In this document: positions 49,777 to 58,852 of the stretch, in pieces
Numbering within the stretch: the first letter of the stretch is position 1
Layout of the letters: every line of letters begins with the position of its first letter
Virus record (IMG/VR): IMGVR_UViG_3300013102_000002
Location: 110,511-174,510 of that record
Direction: 5' to 3' (one strand)
DNA: 64,000 bases
DNA from: a virus
Program-made: the position numbers and the translations under genes
Notes under the pieces: model-generated
Told to the model about the DNA's origin: nothing
Database searches by the model: none
Seen by the model: only the letters and a program-made list of their open reading frames with translations

Positions 49777-51036
49777 TTGTTAAATTTAATTACAAAACGT
49801 AATGGAGTAAGAGTGAATTTTGATGCAGAGAAAATCACAAATGCTATTAAAAAGGCAGGAGTTCAAACAGGAGAATTTGATACATCTGAAGCAAGAAAAT
49901 TGACTCAAGACGTTTTGGAATTAATAAAACTGAATGCGCATGAGGAATTGACCGTTGAGGATGTGCAAGATTACACTGAAATGATCTTGCTTAAGTCAGA
50001 ATACAAATTGACGGCAAAGGCATATATTATTTATCGTGAGAAACGGACTCAAGAAAGAAAGCCTGATATTTTCAAATTTCGTTTGAATTTGAAACCATAT
50101 GAATACCCTGAACTCATAGAGTTTAAAGAAGCAATTCAACATTCATACTGGCTTCACACCGAGTTCAATTACACCTCTGACATTCATGATTTCAAATTCA
50201 ACGTGGATGGCAGCGAAAGAAATGCGATTAAGAATGTTATGCTTGCTATTGCACAGGTTGAGGTTGCAGTTAAGACATTTTGGGGAGATATCTATCATCG
50301 TCTTCCAAAGCCAGAGGTTGGTGCAGTAGGACATACATTTGCAGAAAGCGAAGTTCGACATCATGACGCATATTCACATCTACTTGAAATTTTGGGGTTG
50401 AATGAGGAATTCGAGAAAATAAAAGAGATTCCTGCCCTTAGTCAGCGCGTAGAGTACTTGACAAAATCTGCTCAATTGGCACGTACTGGCGATAATAAAG
50501 ATTATGCCCTATCCATCCTATTGTTTTCTTTATTTATTGAACATGTGTCACTATTTTCTCAGTTTCTGATTATCATGTCATTCAATAAATATAAAAATAT
50601 TTTCAAGGGAATGTCTAATGTTATTGAAGCTACCTCAAAAGAGGAGCAGGTTCATGGACTATTTGGAATTGAACTTATTAACATTATTCGAAAAGAACAT
50701 CCAGAATGGTTTGATAAGCAACTTGAGAGCACAGTTTATCAAGCATGTCTCGATGCTTTTGACTCCGAAGGTATGGTAATAGATTGGATTTACGAATCAG
50801 GAGAATTAAGCTTCTTGTCAAAAGAAATAGTTAAAGAGTTTGTTAAGGATCGTCTTAATAACTCCTTGAAAAGTATTGGATATAAGCCTGCCTTTGATGT
50901 CAATGAGAAATCACTAGAAGAAACTGAATGGTTTAACTCAGAGATTCTTTCGACAAAACACGGTGACTTTTTCGTGAAACGTCAAATCAACTATACAAAA
51001 CGCACACGTAGCATTACTGGAGACGACTTGTTTTAA
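49777..51036 (+). CDS. nrdB: class I ribonucleotide reductase small subunit with N-terminal ATP-cone
   Basis: 419 aa. Residues ~1-90 are an ATP-cone ('LITKRNGVRVNFDAEKITNAIKKAG..TGEFD'), normally found on the large subunit. The ferritin-like part has ligands in 'WGDIYH', 'ESEVRHHDAY' (with the radical Tyr seven residues after Glu), 'FIEHVS' and 'EEQVHG'. Supplies the radical to NrdA; the cone should give dATP/ATP control of oligomerisation. TTG start; a TAG at 49756 excludes longer forms. Overlaps a 19-codon leader ORF in another frame. Confidence 0.9.
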   Translation: MLNLITKRNGVRVNFDAEKITNAIKKAGVQTGEFDTSEARKLTQDVLELIKLNAHEELTVEDVQDYTEMILLKSEYKLTAKAYIIYREKRTQERKPDIFKFRLNLKPYEYPELIEFKEAIQHSYWLHTEFNYTSDIHDFKFNVDGSERNAIKNVMLAIAQVEVAVKTFWGDIYHRLPKPEVGAVGHTFAESEVRHHDAYSHLLEILGLNEEFEKIKEIPALSQRVEYLTKSAQLARTGDNKDYALSILLFSLFIEHVSLFSQFLIIMSFNKYKNIFKGMSNVIEATSKEEQVHGLFGIELINIIRKEHPEWFDKQLESTVYQACLDAFDSEGMVIDWIYESGELSFLSKEIVKEFVKDRLNNSLKSIGYKPAFDVNEKSLEETEWFNSEILSTKHGDFFVKRQINYTKRTRSITGDDLF

Positions 51037-51060
51037 TACATAAAAGGGGATTGATTAAAT

Positions 51061-52731
51061 ATGAAATGGTTAAATGAACACAGTAAAACTTTTTTGTCTC
51101 GCGGATATTTAACAGAAGGAGTTACAGCAGAACAGCGTATTCGTACAATCGCAGATGCGGCTGAGAATATTCTTAATATTGAAGGATTTGCTGATAAGTT
51201 TTATGGCTATATGGAGAAGGGATATTATTCACTATCTTCTCCTGTGTGGGCTAATTTTGGAATTGATAAGGGACTACCAATTAGTTGCTTCGGCTCTAAT
51301 ATTTCTGACAATATGGGAGACATTCTATACACAACCTCTGAAGTTGGAATGATGAGTAAATTTGGTGGAGGAACATCAGGATACTTTGGTAATCTTCGTC
51401 ATCGAGGAGCACCGATCAAAGACAATGGAGAGTCATCTGGAGCCGTTCATTTCATGAAGCTATTTGAATCAACTATGGATGTCGTTAGCCAAGGCTCTAC
51501 ACGCAGAGGCCGTTTTGCTCCATACCTACCCATTGATCATCCAGACATTGAAGAATTTTTGAAAATTGGAACCGAAGGCGACTCTATTCAAGAATTGACA
51601 CATGGAGTAATCGTAACAGATAAATGGATGACGGAAATGGTTGCTGGAGATTCCGGAAAGCGTGCTCTATGGGCAAAGGTAATTCAGAGACGCGTTGAGA
51701 TTGGATATCCGTATATCTTCTTTGATGATACGGTCAACAATAATACCGTTGATGTATATAAAGATAAAGGGTTGAAGATTTATGCGAGCAACCTTTGTAG
51801 CGAAGTATTATTGCCAAGTAATGATGAATGGTCATTTGTTTGCAACTTATCTTCAATGAATATTCTACATTATGATGAGTGGAAGGATACGGATGCAGTT
51901 AAAACGATGGTATTCTTCTTGGATGCAGTAATGACTGATTTCATTAATAAACTAGAAAAAATGCGTGATTCTAAGAATAGAGAAGATAATTTGGCATTCT
52001 TATTTATGGAGAAGACATACAAATTTGCAAAGGCTAATCGTGCATTGGGAGTGGGAGCATTAGGTTGGCACTCATACCTTCAGTCAAAAATGATTCCATT
52101 TGAAAGCCTGGAAGCAGCAAAGTTGAATTCTCGTATCTTTAGTTTGATTCAAAAGAGATCACATGAAGCATCAAAGGAATTAGCAACACTTTATGGTGAA
52201 CCAGAAGTTTTAAAAGGTTACAACAGACGAAATACAACATTAACTGCCATCGCGCCCACAACTTCTTCTGCATTTATTCTGGGTCAGGTTTCACAAAGTA
52301 TTGAGCCTATTTGGTCTAATTGTTATGTTAAAGACATTGCCAAAATCAAAGTAACAATCCAAAATCCATATCTAAAAGAAGTTCTGAAAACCTATGATAA
52401 GGACACAAAGGAAACCTGGAATAATATTCGAGATAATGATGGCTCCGTACAACATCTTGATTTTTTGAGTGATCATGAAAAAGAAGTATTCAAAACGTTT
52501 AGTGAAATTGATCAATACGTAATCCTAGATCAAGCTTCTACTCGACAATTGTTCTTAGATCAGAGTCAATCTCTAAACATCACAGTTAATCCGAAAATGT
52601 CAGCTAAACAGATTAACGAGCTATATTTATTTGCTTGGGAAAACAAGATTAAAACATTGTACTATCAGCACAGTACAAATGCTGCACAGCAGTTCAGCAA
52701 AGACAAACTATGTTCAAATTGTGAAGCATAA
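51061..52731 (+). CDS. nrdA: class I ribonucleotide reductase large subunit, no ATP-cone
   Basis: 556 aa, short because no ATP-cone precedes the catalytic barrel. Key residues: 'ISCFGSN' (redox Cys ~76), 'NLCSE' (~243-247, Asn-x-Cys-x-Glu), 'FVCNLSS' (second redox Cys), 'TLYYQHS' (~534, Tyr-Tyr radical relay) and C-terminal CSNC. Reduces NDPs aerobically with NrdB. SD AGGGGAT. Confidence 0.93.
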   Translation: MKWLNEHSKTFLSRGYLTEGVTAEQRIRTIADAAENILNIEGFADKFYGYMEKGYYSLSSPVWANFGIDKGLPISCFGSNISDNMGDILYTTSEVGMMSKFGGGTSGYFGNLRHRGAPIKDNGESSGAVHFMKLFESTMDVVSQGSTRRGRFAPYLPIDHPDIEEFLKIGTEGDSIQELTHGVIVTDKWMTEMVAGDSGKRALWAKVIQRRVEIGYPYIFFDDTVNNNTVDVYKDKGLKIYASNLCSEVLLPSNDEWSFVCNLSSMNILHYDEWKDTDAVKTMVFFLDAVMTDFINKLEKMRDSKNREDNLAFLFMEKTYKFAKANRALGVGALGWHSYLQSKMIPFESLEAAKLNSRIFSLIQKRSHEASKELATLYGEPEVLKGYNRRNTTLTAIAPTTSSAFILGQVSQSIEPIWSNCYVKDIAKIKVTIQNPYLKEVLKTYDKDTKETWNNIRDNDGSVQHLDFLSDHEKEVFKTFSEIDQYVILDQASTRQLFLDQSQSLNITVNPKMSAKQINELYLFAWENKIKTLYYQHSTNAAQQFSKDKLCSNCEA

Positions 52732-52751
52732 TATATTCGCATTTATAAAAT

Positions 52752-52774
52752 AGAGGGCAATAAAAGCCCTCTTA
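52752..52774 (+). terminator. weak terminator hairpin after nrdA
   Basis: AGAGGGC (52752-52758) pairs with GCCCTCT (52766-52772), 7-nt loop, followed only by TAATA, so termination may be partial. Confidence 0.5.
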
Positions 52775-52804
52775 ATACCACTATAAGGGAGAAATCAATC
52801 AAAA

Positions 52805-53272
52805 ATGACAGACATGATAAAACAACCATTTCATGAAGAAATTAAGGTAAAAAAACTCAATGAACTAGCGGTTATTCCAGCATATCAAAGCGATGAGGCG
52901 GCAGGATTTGACTTCCATGTTGTAATTGAGGGCGAATCCATTGTTCTTGAACCAGGGAAGCGAGTGTTGCTTGGAACTGGATTGGCATTTCAAATTCCAA
53001 AAGGAAAAGAAATGCAATTACGTCCTCGTAGTGGCCTAGCATACAAGCATGGGATCACCGTTTTGAATAGTCCCGCAACAATTGATAGTGATTTTCGAGG
53101 GGAAGTTAAAGTGCTTCTCATCAACCACGGGCAAGAATCATTTACTATTAAACATGGTGAACGTATTGCTCAAGGGGTCATTGCTAATGTTCCACCAGTT
53201 AAACTTGTTGAAGTTGACGAGCTAGATGAAACAGAACGGGGATCTGGCGGGTTTGGTCATACGGGCAAGTAG
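52805..53272 (+). CDS. dut: dUTPase
   Basis: 155 aa trimeric-type dUTPase: motif 1 'EAAGFDFHV', motif 2 'RPRSGLA', motif 3 'NSPATIDSDFRGEV', motif 4 'GERIAQGV' and C-terminal motif 5 'RGSGGFGHTGK' all present. Hydrolyses dUTP to dUMP, the substrate of the thymidylate synthase encoded next. SD AGGGAG. Confidence 0.95.
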   Translation: MTDMIKQPFHEEIKVKKLNELAVIPAYQSDEAAGFDFHVVIEGESIVLEPGKRVLLGTGLAFQIPKGKEMQLRPRSGLAYKHGITVLNSPATIDSDFRGEVKVLLINHGQESFTIKHGERIAQGVIANVPPVKLVEVDELDETERGSGGFGHTGK

Positions 53273-53287
53273 CCTATAGATATATCT

Positions 53288-53314
53288 GGCGGTGGTTAAT
53301 CCATCGCCTTTTAA
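53288..53314 (+). terminator. intrinsic terminator after dut
   Basis: GGCGGTGG pairs with CCATCGCC (8 bp, one G-U) around TTAAT and is followed by TTTT. Confidence 0.7.
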
Positions 53315-53339
53315 CTTACAAATTAAGGGAGGAAATAAA

Positions 53340-54203
53340 TTGAATAAACTAGATGAACAATACATTCAGCTTTGCAAAGACATTCTTGAAAATGGAGTAA
53401 GAAAAGAGGATAGAACTGGGACGGGAACACTTTCAGTGTTTGGACGGGAAATCAGAATTAATCTTCAGGAAGGATTCCCTTTGCTTACAACCAAGAAAAT
53501 TCATCTGAAATCAGTGATTCATGAACTGCTATGGTTTTTAAAGGGAGAAACCAATATAAAATACCTTAAAGATAATGGGGTTACAATATGGGATGCTTGG
53601 GCGGATAGACATGGAAACCTGGGTCCAGTGTATGGATCTCAGTGGGTTAATTGGGAATCAAAATATGAAGATACTGATTGGGGATATGATGGAGAGGATG
53701 AATATTCGTACTCCATAGTATCATCAGAATATACAAATCAGATTCAGGATGTTGTCAATTCAATCAAAAACAATCCAGATTCCCGTAGACACCTTGTTTC
53801 GGCTTGGAATGTTGGAGAAATTAAAAACATGAAATTACCGCCGTGTCACTATGCCTTTCAATTTTATGTAGCAAATAATAAACTATCTTGCAAATTTAAT
53901 ATGCGCAGCACAGATGTATTCTTGGGATTACCATTCAATATTGCAAGTTACGCGCTATTAACTATGATGATTGCTCAAGTATGTGATTTAGAGCTTGGGG
54001 ATTTAATTTATTCAGGTGGAGATGTACACATTTACACTAATCACCTCGATCAAGTCAACCTTCAATTAACAAGAGAACCAAAAGAACTGCCTAAGATGTT
54101 TATTAATTCAAATATTAAAGATATATTTTCATTTAGGTATGAAGATTTTATCATTGATGGCTATGATCCACATCCACCAATCAAGGGAACCGTTGCTATA
54201 TGA
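53340..54203 (+). CDS. thyA: thymidylate synthase
   Basis: 287 aa. Nucleophile Cys in '[12 protein letters not shown]' (~168); 'RRHLVSAWN', '[22 protein letters not shown]' (folate and dUMP sites, with the Asn that selects dUMP) and 'GDVHIYTNH' present, so it makes dTMP rather than a hydroxymethyl nucleotide. TTG 53340 is used because AGGGAGG is eight bases upstream; the longer frame reads the terminator. Overlaps folA by ATGA. Confidence 0.95.
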   Translation: MNKLDEQYIQLCKDILENGVRKEDRTGTGTLSVFGREIRINLQEGFPLLTTKKIHLKSVIHELLWFLKGETNIKYLKDNGVTIWDAWADRHGNLGPVYGSQWVNWESKYEDTDWGYDGEDEYSYSIVSSEYTNQIQDVVNSIKNNPDSRRHLVSAWNVGEIKNMKLPPCHYAFQFYVANNKLSCKFNMRSTDVFLGLPFNIASYALLTMMIAQVCDLELGDLIYSGGDVHIYTNHLDQVNLQLTREPKELPKMFINSNIKDIFSFRYEDFIIDGYDPHPPIKGTVAI

Positions 54204-54706
54204 CCTACCCATTAACAATCATTGTAGCTATGGATAAAAATGGTCTTATTGGTTCTAATAACAAGCTTCCCTGGCACATTTCAGCAGACTTAAATTTCTT
54301 CAAATCAACGACTCAATACAATAATGTAGTTATGGGTAGATCAACGTTTGAATCAATTGGCAAACCACTTCCCAAACGAACAAATATCATCCTAACTTCA
54401 CAAAAAGATTACCCTGTTCCACCTGATGGATATGTTTATGATCATATAGATGATGTATTGGTTCATTCATTTGTCGATGAACTCAGATCGACCTACATTA
54501 TTGGCGGGTCATCAATTTATTCACAATTCCTTCCTCATGTTGAGAATATGATTATTACTCACATTGATGCAGAGTTTGAAGGAGATACTCATTTCCCTGA
54601 ATACGATAAATCAGAATGGGAATGTGTCCATGAAAGATATATTCCCAAAGGTCAAGATACTGATTACAACTTAACAACAACACGTTACCGAAGATTTAAT
54701 AAATAA
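54200..54706 (+). CDS. folA: dihydrofolate reductase
   Basis: 168 aa. '[29 protein letters not shown]' region, '[16 protein letters not shown]' and '[15 protein letters not shown]' are classic DHFR motifs. Regenerates tetrahydrofolate consumed by ThyA. Start overlaps thyA; stop falls in the AT element of the next promoter. Confidence 0.95.
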   Translation: MTYPLTIIVAMDKNGLIGSNNKLPWHISADLNFFKSTTQYNNVVMGRSTFESIGKPLPKRTNIILTSQKDYPVPPDGYVYDHIDDVLVHSFVDELRSTYIIGGSSIYSQFLPHVENMIITHIDAEFEGDTHFPEYDKSEWECVHERYIPKGQDTDYNLTTTRYRRFNK

Positions 54707-54738
54707 ATATATACAAACATAATTAAGTATGTTATGAT
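54694..54738 (+). promoter_or_regulatory. SigA-type promoter P7 with AT element
   Basis: TTTAATAAATAAATATA, TATACA (54710-54715), 17 bp, TATGAT (54733-54738). Expected start ~54745. Confidence 0.7.
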
Positions 54739-54740
54739 GA

Positions 54741-54776
54741 GTACAGGTTAAGAAACACGCCTGTACTTTATTTTAT
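54741..54776 (+). terminator. hairpin plus T-rich tract at the P7 start site
   Basis: GTACAGG (54741-54747) pairs with CCTGTAC (54760-54766), followed by TTTATTTTATTT. Terminates folA read-through; transcripts from P7 would begin inside the left arm. Confidence 0.6.
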
Positions 54777-54795
54777 TTCAAGGGAGACGATACAT

Positions 54796-55068
54796 ATTAA
54801 AAAGGAATCTAAAGAAAAACAAAAACTCAACTCAGATGTTCAAGCAATCCTATCGCTTTGTTGGGGAGAAAACGATGAACGCAGATGCACAAGTTTTATT
54901 GTCGATGGTAAGCATGAGTACACAACAAGAAACGGTTTGAGTTTTAAGCCCACAAACAATACATATGAAGAACTTGTACGTTATCAAGAAGATGAAAACA
55001 GCAGACCAATCAAACTTTATCGTAATGGAGATTATGTAAATATCACTGGAGGAGTGATTATTAAATGA
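54796..55068 (+). CDS. hypothetical protein, 90 aa, AUU start
   Basis: AGGGAG is nine bases before AUU 54796 (junction ATACATATT). No ATG, GTG or TTG occurs near the 5' end, yet the frame is open and codes a normal basic/polar protein (KKESKEKQKLNSD...). Unknown function. First gene of promoter P7. Confidence 0.6.
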   Translation: MKKESKEKQKLNSDVQAILSLCWGENDERRCTSFIVDGKHEYTTRNGLSFKPTNNTYEELVRYQEDENSRPIKLYRNGDYVNITGGVIIK

Positions 55069-55235
55069 TTAAATATTTGCGGAAAATCAAAACAAATGTC
55101 ATTATTCGTTTATTCTGGTCAAATTCATTCGATTCAATTAGAAGACATCATTACAAAATGGCTTATGATCAAGGTAAATTTGATGCTGTTATTACTCGTC
55201 ACTATGAACTCATGGAGGGAACGTATGAAAATTAA
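55065..55235 (+). CDS. small basic protein, 56 aa
   Basis: ATG overlaps the previous stop (ATGA). Begins MIKYLRKIKTNVIIRLFW, basic/hydrophobic. Overlaps next gene. Confidence 0.6.
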   Translation: MIKYLRKIKTNVIIRLFWSNSFDSIRRHHYKMAYDQGKFDAVITRHYELMEGTYEN

Positions 55236-55590
55236 TCAATATGTAATAGATAAATATATGGAGATTTGTCCTGTGAGTACAATGAAATGTGATACATATG
55301 AAGAGATTAAATACAAAATTAAACGCGCTGTCGATTTGGGCAAAGTAGTATATACATATCCTTGCAGAGTAATTCAGTATTATAACTTGAGATTCACAGT
55401 TGAGGTTGGAGATAAAGAAAACACGGTTATTGATATGGAAAAGAATGATGATTATTATCAAGTCGATGAATACCAGAAATTTGCACATGAATGTAAATAT
55501 TACAATGCGACTATTTGTGATTTTGACTATCAAGATGGAGAAGCATCAAAAGAAGAAATTTTGAATATCTTAGGAAAAAAATTCTTTTAA
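55225..55590 (+). CDS. hypothetical protein, 121 aa
   Basis: ATG 55225 after GGAGGG. 'YTYPCRVIQYYNLRFTVEVGDKENTVIDM' beta region and acidic C-terminus. Unknown. Confidence 0.65.
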   Translation: MKINQYVIDKYMEICPVSTMKCDTYEEIKYKIKRAVDLGKVVYTYPCRVIQYYNLRFTVEVGDKENTVIDMEKNDDYYQVDEYQKFAHECKYYNATICDFDYQDGEASKEEILNILGKKFF

Positions 55591-55608
55591 TAAAGGGAGA
55601 TAAAATAA

Positions 55609-56049
55609 ATGACACCAGAACGGATTAAACACTTTAAACGACTTCATATTCAAAAACACCACAATTGTGATTCATATCTTACCGTAGGAGACTTTAACTC
55701 ATTGCTGGCCGATCTAGAAGAGACACAACAACGACTAGCAGAAGAAAAGAGATGGCGTACAGCAGAACATGAAGTAGCTGCTGGATATCACCGTGAGCTG
55801 GTTGAGGCACAACAGACCATAGCCCAGAAACAACAGATGATTGATGCAGCATTATCTTGGACATGGAATTGCGGAGAAGCGAACATGCTTGAGGTTATCG
55901 CAGCGTTGAAAGGCAAAGAACAAATTGTACTCACATATTCAAACTGTCCTATATGTAATAGTAATAATACACTGGCACACCCAAATAAAGCGGGAATATG
56001 GCTATGTGTACCTTGTGATAAGGTATTTGAGGATGGTGAGACTACATGA
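55609..56049 (+). CDS. coiled-coil and zinc-ribbon protein, 146 aa
   Basis: Central coiled coil (ETQQRLAEEKRWRTAEHEV, ~42-75) and C-terminal zinc ribbon CPIC ... CVPC (~118-138). Locally higher GC than neighbours. Could bind nucleic acid; unknown. Overlaps next ATG. Confidence 0.7.
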   Translation: MTPERIKHFKRLHIQKHHNCDSYLTVGDFNSLLADLEETQQRLAEEKRWRTAEHEVAAGYHRELVEAQQTIAQKQQMIDAALSWTWNCGEANMLEVIAALKGKEQIVLTYSNCPICNSNNTLAHPNKAGIWLCVPCDKVFEDGETT

Positions 56050-56342
56050 CATATGTACAGACAATGACGGATCGTGATTTAAATGTAGAAATCGCAGAAT
56101 TATTAGATTATCCACAGAATAGATTTGTCCCAAACTATTGCGTTGATATTTTAGCATCTCAAGAGTTGCAAGCAAAAGCAATGGAAATAAATTATGCTGA
56201 CTATATTGAAAAACTTGCAGAAATTGTTAATCCATTTGAACTTTGGACTTATGAGGGTATAGCATCTCTTTTATTAGCTAAACCACGAGCAATAGCAGAA
56301 GCATCCTATACCATCTTGAAAGAAAAGCATAGAAAGGAATAA
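56046..56342 (+). CDS. hypothetical helical protein, 98 aa
   Basis: ATGA overlap with preceding gene. Starts 'MTYVQTMTDRDLNVEIAELLDYP', followed by helices rich in Ala. The start resembles the phage ABA-sandwich type (cf. 14548), but the match is weak. Confidence 0.6.
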   Translation: MTYVQTMTDRDLNVEIAELLDYPQNRFVPNYCVDILASQELQAKAMEINYADYIEKLAEIVNPFELWTYEGIASLLLAKPRAIAEASYTILKEKHRKE

Positions 56343-56439
56343 TTCTCCATAAAAAAACCCTTTAAAATCAACGTTATTTTAAGCAAAAAACTTCATGAAA
56401 GGCGAGTTTTATCAAAATATAAAAATGGGAGTGGCATAA

Positions 56440-56811
56440 ATGATTAACAAAGAAATTATTGAACTTTATCACAAACATCACAATGGAATTGAGAAATTTA
56501 TTGAAAGTATAATTTCTTTTTATGGAGATATTGATGGTAAGTACTATGAAATCTCCAGCGTCGATGCTGTTTACGGAGGACTCAACATCAAGGTAAGTCA
56601 TTACATAAATAGTTGGGGAGATGAATATTTTGAGAAATTCATTCCTCTGTCACTCCTTTGTGATCAAGATCAATATGATGATCTCCAAAGCAAAGCTGAA
56701 GAAAGTGTAATCAAAAGAAATCAATTGAAAAATGAAAAAGATAAGGAAGAACTTCAGAAAAAGCTAGATGAAGCAAAGGATTTTCTTGAAAAGCATAGCA
56801 ATATCATTTAA
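56440..56811 (+). CDS. hypothetical protein, 123 aa
   Basis: ATG after GGGAGTGG, behind a composite intergenic element. C-terminal charged coil (KDKEELQKKLDEAKDFLEK). Unknown. Confidence 0.65.
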   Translation: MINKEIIELYHKHHNGIEKFIESIISFYGDIDGKYYEISSVDAVYGGLNIKVSHYINSWGDEYFEKFIPLSLLCDQDQYDDLQSKAEESVIKRNQLKNEKDKEELQKKLDEAKDFLEKHSNII

Positions 56812-56854
56812 AATACCTGTTTTATCTGAAATTCAATCAAAAGGAGGATACAAA

Positions 56855-57178
56855 ATGAACGTCTATAAAATTAGCAAATATTATATTGCCGCAGAAAAAC
56901 CAGAGCAAGCATATTGTAAATGGGCTGATGAAAGCAGTGAATTGGATTTTTTGTTTGACTTGTCTAATATTGAAGAAGATGGGGAATGGACTGAAGAAAT
57001 TACAATTAAACGCCTCACTACCGAACAAATTAATTACAACGCAGTTCCATGTTGCGATGGAAATAGTGATTGTGATAAGTGCGACGAATTAGAAGATCAT
57101 ATTTACTCGACCTTCCAAGAAGTTATTGAGTCAAAAAGAGAAGATGAATTCCCGTGCATAATCGCAATTGAAGAATAG
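56855..57178 (+). CDS. hypothetical acidic protein with Cys cluster, 107 aa
   Basis: ATG 56855 after AAAAGGAGG. Cys cluster 'VPCCDGNSDCDKCDELE' in an acidic context. Unknown. Confidence 0.65.
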   Translation: MNVYKISKYYIAAEKPEQAYCKWADESSELDFLFDLSNIEEDGEWTEEITIKRLTTEQINYNAVPCCDGNSDCDKCDELEDHIYSTFQEVIESKREDEFPCIIAIEE

Positions 57179-57241
57179 GTTTATCTTAATAAAAAAATAA
57201 AAACTGGTTTATTGAAAAAATACATTCAAGGAGCTAAAGAA

Positions 57242-57397
57242 ATGATTATTGTATTGTTATTGATTCAAATTGTTTTACTAGTCATTTGTGTTATGGGGTT
57301 TATAGGAAAGTTAAAAAAGTATAAATATGAAAATGTTATTTCAATATCAGTGATTTGTTTAAGCCTTATCATAACGTTCTTTATCTTCATATCATAG
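57242..57397 (+). CDS. two-TM membrane peptide, 51 aa
   Basis: ATG 57242 eight bases after AAGGAG. Helices 'IIVLLLIQIVLLVICVMGF' and 'VISISVICLSLIITFFIFI' separated by a Lys/Tyr loop. Membrane protein; function unknown. Confidence 0.65.
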   Translation: MIIVLLLIQIVLLVICVMGFIGKLKKYKYENVISISVICLSLIITFFIFIS

Positions 57398-57429
57398 AAT
57401 TACTTAATTATCAGAAAGGAGAATACCAA

Positions 57430-57633
57430 ATGTTACTCAGCATAATATTCGGATGGCTAATCCCATGCTATCTATACATAGGAATGTTCACGCTGCTAAT
57501 CGGAATGATCATCGATGGTATTTCAGAATTTGGGTGGAAGCAAACAGCACAATTTATTCTTGCTTGGCCTGTGATTTGGTTCGTGGTTGTATTGCTTAAA
57601 CATGATATGTATAAAAATAAGAAGGGGAGATAA
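57430..57633 (+). CDS. two-TM membrane protein, 67 aa
   Basis: ATG 57430 after AAAGGAG. Hydrophobic segments at ~1-28 and ~40-57, basic C-terminus (KHDMYKNKKGR), so the tail is probably cytoplasmic. Confidence 0.65.
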   Translation: MLLSIIFGWLIPCYLYIGMFTLLIGMIIDGISEFGWKQTAQFILAWPVIWFVVVLLKHDMYKNKKGR

Positions 57634-57636
57634 TAA

Positions 57637-58752
57637 TTGAGTAAATATGAGTTAAGCTTATCTAAAGAATACGTTCCTGATTGGACAGTCGTTGATGCTG
57701 TTCGTGAATTATTCCAAAACGCTCTAGATCAGCAAACAACAACTGAAGATAACGCAATGTTCTTTAATTATGATGAACAGAATGAAACATTATACATAGG
57801 CAATAAGTCATCTGTGCTCGATGTAAAAACATTACTACTTGGTTCATCAACTAAACGCGATGATCCGAACACTATTGGTCAATTTGGTGAGGGCTATAAA
57901 ATTGCAACATTGGTACTAACCAGATTGAATAAGAAAGTTACGTTCTTTAATTATGGGGCAAAGGAGGTTTGGGAGCCTCGATTCGTAAAATCAAGACGAT
58001 ACAACGGAGAGGAAATACTAACTTTCTTCGTGGACAAGAAATATCCCTGGACTAAGATTCCAGATAACAATCTCACAATCACCATTGAAGGTATTAATCC
58101 TCATGACTACGAACAGATTGTAGAATCAAATCTACATCTTCAGGATGTTGGGAAAGTAATTGAGAGTACATACGGACGGATTCTTGAAGACGAACGATTC
58201 AAGACGAAAGTATTTGTCAATGGTTTATATGTGTGTAGCTATGGCGAGTATACGCAGGGATATGACTTTAAACCACAATACATCAAGATTGACCGCGATA
58301 GAAAACTTGCAGATTCATTTGAGTTGAAGTGGTTGTCGTCAAAAATGTTGGGTGGAGTTGAATCTGATAAGACGCTTGATTTAATCAAACAAGGATCTGC
58401 GGACACAGCCTTTATCCATCATAACTGGCAAAATACCAGCACTAGAAAATATGTATCAAATAAGGCACATGACGATTTTAAAAACGAGTATGGAGACAAT
58501 GCTATTCCGGTAATCAACCAAGAAGAATTTTCAAGGGTAAGTAGCACAGGCATTTATAATCCAGTATTCGTAAATGAGACCTATAGCAGCACAATCAAAT
58601 CCAGTGAGAATTATGAAATGCCTATTTATGAGACCAAAAGCAATCAATCAACTAAATCTAAACTGGAGCAATGGTTAAACAATCACAGACAGAATCTTAC
58701 TAAGCGTTCAATCAAGAAATTGCAATATATTATTGAAGAGGTTACAGACTAA
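57637..58752 (+). CDS. GHKL-type ATPase protein
   Basis: 371 aa. Bergerat ATP-binding fold: N-box 'VRELFQNALDQ' (~22-32), G1-like 'LYIGNKSSV' and G2 'GQFGEGYKIATLVL' (~82-95). No histidine-kinase H-box or MutL/gyrase signature was seen, so it is an orphan GHKL ATPase as found in some phages. Possible role as a molecular switch in DNA or host-protein remodelling. TTG start, SD GGGAG. Confidence 0.75.
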   Translation: MSKYELSLSKEYVPDWTVVDAVRELFQNALDQQTTTEDNAMFFNYDEQNETLYIGNKSSVLDVKTLLLGSSTKRDDPNTIGQFGEGYKIATLVLTRLNKKVTFFNYGAKEVWEPRFVKSRRYNGEEILTFFVDKKYPWTKIPDNNLTITIEGINPHDYEQIVESNLHLQDVGKVIESTYGRILEDERFKTKVFVNGLYVCSYGEYTQGYDFKPQYIKIDRDRKLADSFELKWLSSKMLGGVESDKTLDLIKQGSADTAFIHHNWQNTSTRKYVSNKAHDDFKNEYGDNAIPVINQEEFSRVSSTGIYNPVFVNETYSSTIKSSENYEMPIYETKSNQSTKSKLEQWLNNHRQNLTKRSIKKLQYIIEEVTD

Positions 58753-58796
58753 CCTCATGAAAACTATGTTTTATTTAAAAAATTATTCAAAGTTTA

Positions 58797-58840
58797 TTTA
58801 ATGAATAAATATATACAAACGTAATAAGAAGGTGTATAAT
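58797..58840 (+). promoter_or_regulatory. SigA-type promoter P8 with AT element
   Basis: TTTAATGAATAAATATA, TATACA (58812-58817), 17 bp, TATAAT (58835-58840). No plus-strand gene follows for ~400 bp; it faces the minus-strand repressor gene. Confidence 0.65.
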
Positions 58841-58852
58841 AAATTTACAAAC

